A DNA stretch of 64,000 bases from Streptomyces sp. Ru62 (GTDB lineage Bacteria; Actinomycetota; Actinomycetes; Streptomycetales; Streptomycetaceae): assembly GCF_002920615.1 (NCBI RefSeq), contig NZ_PQSU01000031.1:1-64000 (forward strand), in the 5' to 3' direction. The notes under the pieces were generated by a model. It was not told where the DNA came from. It did no database searches and saw nothing but the letters and a program-made list of their open reading frames with translations. Shown here in pieces: positions 1-7,286 of this stretch (position 1 is its first letter; each line of letters opens with the position of its first letter). A program made the position numbers and the translations under genes.

Positions 1-228
1 GTCGGCTCCGGAGGGGTCGATGGTGCCGGGTCCGCCGGGTCGGGTGGGTCGGCTGGTGATGGATGGGCCGGTCGGGGCGCGTCGCTCGCCCGTCGCCGAA
101 GGGGTGCGTCCTCGGTCGGCTCCGGAGGGGTCGATGGTGCCGGGTCCGCCGGGTCGGGTGGGTCGGCTGGTGATGGATGGGCCGGTCGGGGCGCGTCGCT
201 CGCCCGTCGCCGAAGGGGTGCGTCCTCG
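1..228 (+). repeat. Two tandem copies of a 114-bp repeat inside a CDS
   Basis: Two essentially identical 114-bp units lie at 1-114 and 115-228. A degenerate third unit starts at 229 (GTCGGTCCCGAAGG against GTCGGCTCCGGAGG). The unit is a multiple of three and adds 38 residues per copy (begins VGSGGVDGAGSAG, ends LARRRRGASS) to the linker before the membrane helix. More copies may lie left of the window. Confidence 0.9.
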
Positions 229-1053
229 GTCGGTCCCGAAGGGGGCGGTGGTGCCGGGTCCGGTGGGACCACCGGACGTGATGGGGCGCCTTCCCGTCGC
301 CGGGCGGGAGTGGTTGCCGCCGTCGCGCCGGGCGGCGGCGGTGTCGAACCCGCCGTCGCCTCCAGCCGTTCCGCCCTGCGTGCCGCCCGCCGGGCCCGGC
401 GCCGGAATCTCGCGCTGGCTGTTCTCACCGTCAGCGGTCTGGTCGTCCTGCCCCTGGCGCTGTGGTCGGCGTTCGGCTCCGACGGCGGCCCGGCGCCCGG
501 CGCCGCCGGGACGCCCTCCCGTACGCCGGGCGGGGACGCGGCCTCCCCGGGCCCCTCCTGGGCCGGTCGGAACGCCCCGGACCAGGACACCCTGCGGGGC
601 AGGCTGCGCAACCTCGCCTCCGGTCTGTGCGTCGGAGTCGTCGGCGACAAGGCCGTCCGGGGCGCCGAGACGGAACTCACCGACTGCTCCGCCGCCCCGA
701 CCCAGCAGTGGACGTACGAGACCGACGGTCTGCTGCGCAGCGCCGCCGCCCCCGATCTGTGCCTGGACTCCCACCTCGGCTACTCCGTGCGCCTCGCACC
801 CTGCACGGCCACCGGCAAGGCCGCCCGCGACCTCCACTACGACTTCACCCTCCAGGGCACCCTGGTGCCGCGCTCCGACCAGGAGCTGGCCCTCACCCCG
901 GCCGCCACCGACGGCTCCGGCGCCCTCGTGCTGAAGACCCGCGCCGCGGGCACCGCCCAGCGCTGGGCCATCGACACCGCACACCCGGACCTGCGGATGG
1001 AGAACGTCGACTGGGACGGTGCCAACAGCCCCGTGCAGGCCGCACGACCGTGA
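1..1053 (+). CDS. Membrane-anchored ricin-type lectin protein, 5' end outside window
   Basis: The frame is open from the first base, so the N-terminus lies outside the window. Visible parts in order: a Gly/Ser/Arg-rich repetitive linker (first ~100 residues), an Arg-rich stretch, one transmembrane helix (LALAVLTVSGLVVLPLALW, about nt 410-470), a short Pro/Gly linker, then a beta-trefoil-like domain with QQWTYETDGLLRSAA and LCLDSH. The lectin part is strikingly similar to the end of the gene at 14194-15738, which shares WTYETDGLLRSAA and the same TM-linker-lectin order. The missing N-terminus may therefore be the same sigma-like/zinc-finger module, but that is inference. The C-terminus would be extracytoplasmic and could bind glycans; no ligand can be inferred. 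It is convergent with the universal stress gene. Confidence 0.75.
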   Translation, partial: VGSGGVDGAGSAGSGGSAGDGWAGRGASLARRRRGASSVGSGGVDGAGSAGSGGSAGDGWAGRGASLARRRRGASSVGPEGGGGAGSGGTTGRDGAPSRRRAGVVAAVAPGGGGVEPAVASSRSALRAARRARRRNLALAVLTVSGLVVLPLALWSAFGSDGGPAPGAAGTPSRTPGGDAASPGPSWAGRNAPDQDTLRGRLRNLASGLCVGVVGDKAVRGAETELTDCSAAPTQQWTYETDGLLRSAAAPDLCLDSHLGYSVRLAPCTATGKAARDLHYDFTLQGTLVPRSDQELALTPAATDGSGALVLKTRAAGTAQRWAIDTAHPDLRMENVDWDGANSPVQAARP

Positions 1054-1092
1054 CGGGGGGGGCGGCCCCGCACCCCGGCGCTGCCCGAGCCG

Positions 1093-1581
1093 TCACGGGT
1101 GGTGGTGCGGCGGCGGTGGCGGGATCGTGTCCAGACGCGGGGCCGGTTCCGGCCAGACCAGCAGGACCGGGCAGGGTGCGTGGTCGACGGCGAAGCGGAC
1201 GGCCGGGCCCAGGCTCTTCGGACCCAGCCGGGACCGGTCCCCGTCCCGCGCCAGCACCAGCAGCCCGGCACCCTCGGCGGCGGCCACGACCTCCCGTTCG
1301 ACCCGGCCCGAGCGTTCCTCGCGCACACAGGGCCGGCCCAGCCGTTCGGCCGCCGCGTCGAGCAGGGCGGTCGCCGAGGTGCCGCCGAGCGCTTCGAGGC
1401 GGTCACCCGGGTCCTGGCCCCGCCGCCCGAGCAGCCCGGCGAAGGCCCCGTGCGCCACCGCCGGCACCTCCGGTCCGCTCACATGGAGCAGCACCACCTC
1501 GGCGTCACCGGGTGCGTGGGCGCGCACCGCGTCCACGCAGGCGGGCCAGGTGCCTTCCACGAGCCAGGCGATCACGCGCAT
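1093..1581 (-). CDS. Universal stress protein (UspA) family
   Basis: A 162-aa single-domain protein starting MRVIAWLVEGTW. It has the alternating beta/alpha pattern of the family: AEVVLLHVSG for strand 2 and AGLLVLARDGD before the nucleotide-loop region, ending APCPVLLVWPEP. Usp proteins are cytoplasmic, often ATP-binding dimers linked to stress or dormancy. I chose the ATG at 1581 over an upstream in-frame start at 1602 because the Usp fold begins immediately after it. The gene follows the ArsB-like transporter with a ~27-bp gap, so the two are probably one operon. The Pro/His-rich C-terminal tail is unusual but short. Confidence 0.75.
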   Translation of the reverse strand: MRVIAWLVEGTWPACVDAVRAHAPGDAEVVLLHVSGPEVPAVAHGAFAGLLGRRGQDPGDRLEALGGTSATALLDAAAERLGRPCVREERSGRVEREVVAAAEGAGLLVLARDGDRSRLGPKSLGPAVRFAVDHAPCPVLLVWPEPAPRLDTIPPPPPHHHP

Positions 1582-1608
1582 TCCTCGGCCTCCTCCGATC
1601 ACTACCCG

Positions 1609-2862
1609 TCACATGATGCGCAGCGACCCCCACAGTGCCACCACCGCGACGGCGAGGGAGGAGGGCACGGCCAGCAGCCCGATCCGGGTGAACTCCCGGA
1701 GGTCCACGTCGTGCTCGTGCTGGTGGACGATCCGCCGCCACAGCAGCGTCGCCAGCGACCCGGCGTAGGTGAGGTTGGGGCCGATGTTCACGCCGAGCAG
1801 CACGGCCAGGACGGCCCCCGGCCCGGCGGGTGCCGCCAGCGGCAGCAGGACCAGGACCGCGGGCAGGTTGTTGATCAGGTTGGCCAGCAGGGCGGCCAGC
1901 GCGGCGATCCCGAGCAGCGCGACCAGCCCGGTGCCGCCCGGCATCACCCGTCCGAGCACGTCCGCGAGCCCGTTGTCGACCACCGCCCGCACCACGATGC
2001 CCAGCGCCAGCACGAACGCGAGGAAGGCCGGGGCCGCCGCCCGTACGACGGTCAGCGGGCTCGCCTTCCGGCGGACCAGCGCCCGCCCGGCCAGCACCAG
2101 CGCTCCCGCCGCGGCCACCCAGGCGGGCTCCACGCCGAACGCCGACGCCACCACGAACCCGGCCAGCGTGCACCCCACGGTCCCCAGCGCGAACAGCGGC
2201 AGCTCGGGCGTCCCACCGGTGTCCCGGTCCGCCGGGGCCGCCGCCGCCAGGTCCCGCGCGAAGAACCGCCGGAACACCACGTATTCGACGCCGATCGCGG
2301 CCAGCCACGGCAGCGCCATCAGCGCCGCGAACCGGATGAAGCTCAGCCCGCTCGCCGCGAACGCGAGCAGGTTCGTCAGATTGGACACCGGCAGCAGCAG
2401 TGACGCCGTGTTCGACAGATGCGTACAGGCGTAGACGTGCGGCTTGGGCCGTACGCCCGTCCGTGCGGCCGTGGCGAACACCACCGGGGTGAGCAGCACG
2501 ATCGTCGCGTCCAGGCTGAGGACGGCGGTGATGACCGACGCCAGCGCGAACACCGCCGTCAGCAGCCGCACCGGACGGCCCGCCGCCCACCGCGCCATCC
2601 ACGCCCCGCACGCCTGGAACAGCCCCTCCACGTCACAGAAGTGGGCGAGCACCAGCACCGCCGCCAGGAACCCGACCACCGGACCGAGCCGCTCCGCCTC
2701 GGCCCGCGCGTGGCCCAGGGAGATCGCGCCGGTCGCGACGGCGATCCCGGCGGCGGGCACGGCCATGACCGCCTCCGGCCATCCGAAGGGCCGCACGACG
2801 GCCCAGGCCAGCACGGCGACCAGCAGAACGGCGGACAGGGCCTCGGCGAGCGGGGTGTTCAG
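1609..2862 (-). CDS. ArsB/SLC13-like membrane transporter
   Basis: A roughly 400-aa hydrophobic protein with about 10-11 predicted membrane segments. It has ion-transporter-superfamily features: a repeated hairpin region near DATIVLLTPVVFATA and again at LLANLINNLPAVLVLLPLA, followed by GVNIGPNLTYAGSLATLLW, as in ArsB and related anion permeases. The substrate is unknown; arsenite/antimonite efflux is one option, but no arsR or arsC is nearby. Start is uncertain. The GTG at 2814 has no good ribosome site, whereas a CTG at 2862 lies 6 nt after GGAAGGA and adds a fuller first membrane helix. I prefer CTG; a conventional caller would use 2814. Probably co-transcribed with the downstream stress protein. 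Confidence 0.75.
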   Translation of the reverse strand: MNTPLAEALSAVLLVAVLAWAVVRPFGWPEAVMAVPAAGIAVATGAISLGHARAEAERLGPVVGFLAAVLVLAHFCDVEGLFQACGAWMARWAAGRPVRLLTAVFALASVITAVLSLDATIVLLTPVVFATAARTGVRPKPHVYACTHLSNTASLLLPVSNLTNLLAFAASGLSFIRFAALMALPWLAAIGVEYVVFRRFFARDLAAAAPADRDTGGTPELPLFALGTVGCTLAGFVVASAFGVEPAWVAAAGALVLAGRALVRRKASPLTVVRAAAPAFLAFVLALGIVVRAVVDNGLADVLGRVMPGGTGLVALLGIAALAALLANLINNLPAVLVLLPLAAPAGPGAVLAVLLGVNIGPNLTYAGSLATLLWRRIVHQHEHDVDLREFTRIGLLAVPSSLAVAVVALWGSLRIM

Positions 2863-2925
2863 AGCGGGTCCTTCCGGAGTGGAGCAGAGGGTGCCCGCCC
2901 ATCAAAACAGACGATCCTGAACGGG

Positions 2926-4167
2926 TTACGACGCCCCGGCGCCCGCCGCGCCCAGGAACTCCGCCCAGCCGCCCGCCGGGGCCTGCCCGGGCACCAGCGT
3001 GCGCAGCTTGCGCAGCACCGCCGGGTCCTGCGCCTCCAGCCAGGCCACCAACTGCTTGAAGGACACGAACCGCACGTCGTCGTAGGCGGCCATCCTCCCG
3101 ATCGCCTCCTCGACGGCGTCCATGTAGATCCCGCCGTTCCAGCGTTCGAAGTGGTTGCCGATGAAGAGGGGCGCGCGGTTGGACTCGTAGGCCCGCCGGA
3201 AGCCGGCCAGGTAGGTGTCGCGGGCCTGGACGCGCCAGGTGTCGTACTGCGCGCGGTCGCCGAGCGGGTTGCCGCCGGACTGGTTGAACATCATGTTGTA
3301 GTCCATCGAGAGGACCTGGAAGGAGTGGCCGGCGAACGGTATGGACTGCAGCGGGAAGTCCCACAGCCTGCCGCCCCGCACCTTGCCCGGCCAGACCTGG
3401 AGGCCGCCGGGGGAACTGGCGTCGTACTTCCAGCCGAGTGCGGCGGCGGTCGGCAGGAGATTGGCCTGGCCCTCCAGACAGGGGGTACGGCCGCCGGTCA
3501 GCTCCTTGCGGTAGTCGAAGGGCAGCGGGTCGAGGTCGGTGAAGCCGGTGTTGGTCTTCCACTTCGTCACGAAGTCCACCGCCTGGTCGATCTCGCTGCG
3601 CCACTCGGCCGCGGACCAGTTGCGCACGCCGGTCGCCCCGCAGAAGTGCCCGTTGAAGTGGGTGCCGATCTCGTGGCCCTCCAGCCAGGCCGCGCGCACC
3701 TGCTGGAGCGTGGCGTGGATGTGCCGGTCGGCGAGGTAGCCGATCGCGGAGGCGCCGACCGGGTGCTGGGGCGGCCGGTAGAGGTGCTTCTTGGACTCGG
3801 GCAGGGTGTAGATGCCGCTGAGGAAGAACGTCATCCCGGCGCCGTGGTCGGCGGCCACCTTGCGGAACCGGGAGAACAGCTTGTTGCTCAGCTCGCCGGC
3901 GCCGTCCCACGAGAACACCACGAACTGCGGGGGCCGCTGACCGGGACGCAGCCGGTCCGGCTCCGGCTGGTGCGGCTGGGGGCCGGTGTCGGCGGTGGAT
4001 CCGTCGCCGATCGGCTTCACCGGCCGGGCCTGCGCGGTGCCCTTCCCGTCCGCCGGGTCCGGTCCGCCGGTCCTGAGGCCGGTGCCGGAGGAGCAGGCGG
4101 CCAGTGTTCCGAGGGCGCCCGCCGCCGCCCCCGCCGTCAGCACCCGCCTGCGTGAGATCCCGCTCAT
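2926..4167 (-). CDS. Secreted polysaccharide-deacetylase-like lipoprotein
   Basis: 413 aa. The N-terminus MSGISRRRVLTAGAAAG...LAAC combines a twin-arginine motif with a lipobox (LAAC), so the protein is probably Tat-exported and lipid-anchored. The body resembles NodB-like polysaccharide deacetylases: FVVFSWDGAGE near residue 82 in place of TFDDG, EIGTHFNGHFCG as the HxxxH-type metal motif, and a late IGNHFERWNGG. The first Asp motif is degenerate (WDG rather than DDG), so the metal site or activity may differ from the family. It may act on cell-wall or capsular glycan. It is followed upstream by a ~250-bp gap with a strong hairpin. Confidence 0.8.
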   Translation of the reverse strand: MSGISRRRVLTAGAAAGALGTLAACSSGTGLRTGGPDPADGKGTAQARPVKPIGDGSTADTGPQPHQPEPDRLRPGQRPPQFVVFSWDGAGELSNKLFSRFRKVAADHGAGMTFFLSGIYTLPESKKHLYRPPQHPVGASAIGYLADRHIHATLQQVRAAWLEGHEIGTHFNGHFCGATGVRNWSAAEWRSEIDQAVDFVTKWKTNTGFTDLDPLPFDYRKELTGGRTPCLEGQANLLPTAAALGWKYDASSPGGLQVWPGKVRGGRLWDFPLQSIPFAGHSFQVLSMDYNMMFNQSGGNPLGDRAQYDTWRVQARDTYLAGFRRAYESNRAPLFIGNHFERWNGGIYMDAVEEAIGRMAAYDDVRFVSFKQLVAWLEAQDPAVLRKLRTLVPGQAPAGGWAEFLGAAGAGAS

Positions 4168-4360
4168 CTTTCCCCGATTCCCTGGTCACGGCCCCTGTTG
4201 GGGCCACTTCGCTGTGCGGTCGACCGGGTTCGATGACCGGAGGGCGGGAAAAGATCGCGACCCGGGGCGGCTGTTGCCGTCCTGTGACAGTTGTGGCGCC
4301 GGCATGACGATCGAGGCCGGCGCCGACGTGACGGACCCGCTGCCTCGGGCGCCGACATGA

Positions 4361-4396
4361 CGGACCCCGCTGCCTCGGGGGTGACAGCGGGGTCCG
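4361..4396 (-). terminator. Rho-independent-type hairpin after the DUF4232 gene
   Basis: A perfect 12-bp inverted repeat, CGGACCCCGCTG paired with CAGCGGGGTCCG, around a 12-nt loop. It lies 18 bp past the stop of the minus-strand lipoprotein gene. No T-run follows, which is common for actinobacterial terminators. The left arm overlaps a direct repeat of GACGGACCC(C)GCTGCCTCGGG (about 4331-4380). Confidence 0.65.
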
Positions 4397-4413
4397 CGCG
4401 GAGGGGCGTCGGG

Positions 4414-5133
4414 TCAGGAGGGCCCGGCGCCGGGGTTGAACACCGTCAGACGGACGGTCGAGGAGTTGCCGGAGACCGGCACGGGGCCGCCCTTCCAGAC
4501 CACCTTGACCTGGTCCCGCTCGTCCGGCGGGGTCACCAGCAGCGCGGTCGGCGTGGCCGTCTTCGCCCCGCTGACCCCCGGGTTGGAGAAGGTCAGCCCC
4601 GCCCAGGCGCTCTGTCCGGGCCTGAGCGTGACGGTCACCGGGGTGCCCGGGGACCGCTTCGGGTCCGGACCGAGCTGGTCGCCGGAGGCGCCCACGAAGG
4701 CGGCGCCCGGATAACCGTGCAGGGTGCAGGTCCGGGCGGAGGTGTTGGTGAGGACCACGGGGAAGTTCTCCTGGCCGGCGCCCGGGTCGTTGCGGCCCAC
4801 GGAGGCGCGCAGCTCGGAGGTGTGGCAGCGGGTGCTCGCCGCGGCCGGGGTGGTCGTGGCCGTGGCGCCGCCCGGGGACGCCGTCGTCCGGGGGGCGGTC
4901 GGCGTGCCGGTGCCGGTGGCGGAGGATGCCGTGGCGGGCGGCACCGGGCTCGTCGTGCCGTCCGTCGCGGGGGCCGCCGTACCGGAGACGGTGGCCGGGG
5001 CGTCGCCTTGCGCGCTCGTGCCGTTGCCGCAGGCGGTCAGCAGGCCCAGCACGGCGACCGTGCCCACGAGCAGGGCCCCGTGCCGCGCGGACCGGGGGGC
5101 GGACCGGGGGGTGTACACCATGTCGCTCAACAC
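4414..5133 (-). CDS. DUF4232-type secreted lipoprotein
   Basis: 239 aa. The N-terminus has basic residues, a hydrophobic helix (LLVGTVAVLGLLTAC) and a lipobox LTAC. A Thr/Ala/Pro-rich linker of about 70 residues comes next, then a globular domain with CHTSELRASVG, NTSARTCTLHGYPGAAFV and a beta-sandwich-like end, matching the DUF4232 family. Two Cys in the domain could form a disulphide. Function is unknown; members are extracytoplasmic. The start is ambiguous: GTG at 5133 sits only 1 nt from AGGAG, TTG at 5130 is 4 nt away, and ATG at 5121 is 13 nt away. Confidence 0.75.
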   Translation of the reverse strand: MLSDMVYTPRSAPRSARHGALLVGTVAVLGLLTACGNGTSAQGDAPATVSGTAAPATDGTTSPVPPATASSATGTGTPTAPRTTASPGGATATTTPAAASTRCHTSELRASVGRNDPGAGQENFPVVLTNTSARTCTLHGYPGAAFVGASGDQLGPDPKRSPGTPVTVTLRPGQSAWAGLTFSNPGVSGAKTATPTALLVTPPDERDQVKVVWKGGPVPVSGNSSTVRLTVFNPGAGPS

Positions 5134-5283
5134 TCCTGGAGGTCACGGCACGCGACGGGACCGCGTGCCTACGGCGCCGGGTGCGCCGTCCTCTCCGTCC
5201 GATGCACGGACCGCCGGAAAAGTTCGGGGCGCGCCGGGTCCTGTCGTGTTCCTTTCCCCGCCCCGCCTCCCGGCAGCCGCCGT

Positions 5284-6675
5284 TCAGGCCACCCGCAGTG
5301 AACGCAGTATGCCGTCGGTCGCGTCGTCGTCACCCCGCTCGCGCACCTGCACGTACACCTGCGGCCGCGCCTCCCCGGCCGCCGGGACCAACGCGGACTC
5401 GGTGACCGAGCCGCCGTCCGGACAGCCGTTCCAGGCCCGGACCAGCCCGTGCCAGTCGGTGTCCGTGAAGCTGTGGGCGCCCGCGTAGCGGCAGCCGGGG
5501 TGCGCGAGCGCCTTCACCTTCGCGGTGACGTCGCCGCGCCCGCCGACCCCGACGAACACCCCGTCCACGGCGGCCTTGAGATCGGACCAGCGGGACAGGT
5601 CGTCCGCCACGACGAGACCCGGCTGGTGCCCCGCCGTCAGCCCGAGCGCGTGCGGGTCCCAGCCGGAGTCGCGCAGCTCGCGGCCCCAGCCCGCGGGCAC
5701 CCGGAGGGTCACCCGCCCGGTGGCGTCCGCGACCCGCACCCCGCCGTCCGTGCCGCCGCCCCGGTGCAGGGCCACGGTCACCGTGACCGCGGCGGCGGTG
5801 GCGGCGAGGACCGCGGCCACGGCCAGCGTCACGGTGTTGAGCCGGCCGCGCACCCCGTCCAGGCGCCGCGCGGGCCGCACCGACGGACCCGCGGCCAACC
5901 GGTCCAGCTCGTGGGCGAACGCCGGGGCGGACGGCCAGCGCCGCGCCCGGTCCGGCTCCAGCGCGCGCAGCAGCGCCCGTTCCACGTCCGCGCCGAGTTC
6001 CGGCCGCAGCCGCCGGGGCGGTATCACCTTCCCCGGCGGGCCCGGCACGGTCCCGGTGAGCAGTTCGTAGCCGACCGCGCCCAGGCTGTAGACGTCCGCC
6101 CGCTCGTCGATGCCCTCGCCGGGCTCGGCCTGCTCCGGCGGCTGGTAGCCCGCCGAACCGGCCGCCAGGGTCAGCACCGACGCCTGCGCGAGGCTCTTGG
6201 CCAGCCCCAGGTCGGCCAGCAGCACCCGGCGGGTGCCGTCCGGGGCGGTGTGCAGCAGCACGTTGGTCGGCTTGATGTCGCGGTGGACGATGCCCGCCTC
6301 GTGCAGCGCGGCGGCGCCGCGCGCGGCCTCGGCGGTCAGCGTGAGCGCCTCACGGACCGGCAGCGGGCCGCCCGCCGGCAGATCGGCGAGGGTCCCGCCG
6401 GCGGCGTACTCCATCACGAAGTACGGCCTGCCGTCCGGGAGTTCCCCGATGTCGTAGACCTGCACCACCCGGCTGGACCCGGCCCGGCGCAGCAGCCGCG
6501 CCTCGGACAGGAAGCGCTCCCGGATGTCGAGCCGGTGCGACCAGTTCTCGGCGAGGACCTTCACCGCCACCGGGGCCTGGAGCTCGGGGTCGTGCGCGAG
6601 CCACACCGTGGCGAAGGCGCCGCTGCCCAGCGGCCGTTCGAGGCGGTGGCGGCCGATCCGCTCCAGGGGGTGCAT
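5284..6675 (-). CDS. Membrane Ser/Thr protein kinase (Hanks type)
   Basis: 463 aa. Kinase domain at residues 10-260: glycine loop LGSGAFATV, catalytic Lys39 (VAVKVL), HRDIKPTN catalytic loop (Asp133), metal-binding motif DLG at 155-157 instead of the usual DFG, and YQPPEQ in place of APE. A single membrane helix follows near residues 278-302, then a ~160-aa extracytoplasmic domain with two Cys (GCRYAG, NGCPDGG), which may sense an external signal. It starts 47 bp from the divergent sigma-factor gene at 6723, so the two may share a control region and possibly a pathway. A substrate cannot be read from sequence. Confidence 0.88.
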   Translation of the reverse strand: MHPLERIGRHRLERPLGSGAFATVWLAHDPELQAPVAVKVLAENWSHRLDIRERFLSEARLLRRAGSSRVVQVYDIGELPDGRPYFVMEYAAGGTLADLPAGGPLPVREALTLTAEAARGAAALHEAGIVHRDIKPTNVLLHTAPDGTRRVLLADLGLAKSLAQASVLTLAAGSAGYQPPEQAEPGEGIDERADVYSLGAVGYELLTGTVPGPPGKVIPPRRLRPELGADVERALLRALEPDRARRWPSAPAFAHELDRLAAGPSVRPARRLDGVRGRLNTVTLAVAAVLAATAAAVTVTVALHRGGGTDGGVRVADATGRVTLRVPAGWGRELRDSGWDPHALGLTAGHQPGLVVADDLSRWSDLKAAVDGVFVGVGGRGDVTAKVKALAHPGCRYAGAHSFTDTDWHGLVRAWNGCPDGGSVTESALVPAAGEARPQVYVQVRERGDDDATDGILRSLRVA

Positions 6676-6722
6676 ACGACTATCATGCCTGGCCTGAGAT
6701 CGACTTGGAGGGGGGCCCGTCC

Positions 6723-7271
6723 GTGCAGGACCAGGCGCTGACGGAAGACCTCGCCCGGCGCGCCGCCGCCGGCGACAGCGGGGCCCTGGACCGGTTGCTG
6801 ACCGGGATCCGGCCCGAGGTCGTGCGCCGCTGCGCGCGCTTCCTGCCCTGCCGGGAGGACGCCGAGGAGGCCGCGCAGGACGTGCTGCTCCAGGTCGCCC
6901 GGCACATCACGGGCTTCCAGGGCCGCAGCCGCTTCGGCACCTGGCTGTACACCGTCGTCGCCAACTGCTGCCGGCAGAAGTACCGCGAGCTGAAGCGGCG
7001 GGCCGCCGAACAGCCCGCGGCCATCGAGCCCGCGCACGCCGTCGACCCGCGCACCACCAGCGTCATCGCCGGCTCCCGGGTGGATCTGCTGGAGGCCCTG
7101 GACCGGCTGGAGCGCGAGCATCCGCATCTGGTGGCGCCGCTGGTCTACCGGGACATCTGCCAGCTGGACTACGCCGAGGCCGCCGAGCGCGCGGGCATCC
7201 CGCTCGGCACCCTCAAGTCCCGTCTGCACGAGGCCCGCAAGCAGGTACGGCCCTGGCTGGCCGCCTCCTGA
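6723..7271 (+). CDS. ECF-type RNA polymerase sigma factor
   Basis: 182 aa. Region 2 lies at about 10-80 (DAEEAAQDVLLQVARHI, RFGTWLYTVVANCC). Region 4 lies at about 118-175 and contains a helix-turn-helix (DYAEAAERAGIPLGTLKSRLHEARKQV). It recruits core polymerase to alternative promoters. The GTG start at 6723 is preceded by GGAGGGG about 9 nt upstream; an upstream in-frame TTG at 6705 overlaps that ribosome site and is unlikely. No anti-sigma gene is adjacent. The divergent Ser/Thr kinase is the only obvious regulatory partner, so control by phosphorylation is possible but inferred. It ends 15 bp from the convergent phosphatase gene. Confidence 0.88.
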   Translation: MQDQALTEDLARRAAAGDSGALDRLLTGIRPEVVRRCARFLPCREDAEEAAQDVLLQVARHITGFQGRSRFGTWLYTVVANCCRQKYRELKRRAAEQPAAIEPAHAVDPRTTSVIAGSRVDLLEALDRLEREHPHLVAPLVYRDICQLDYAEAAERAGIPLGTLKSRLHEARKQVRPWLAAS

Positions 7272-7286
7272 GACGCGGCCCCGGGG

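Noticed and set aside
2926..4167. Standard NodB deacetylase with full metal site
   Set aside because: The first motif reads SWDGAGE instead of TFDDGP, so I describe it only as deacetylase-like.
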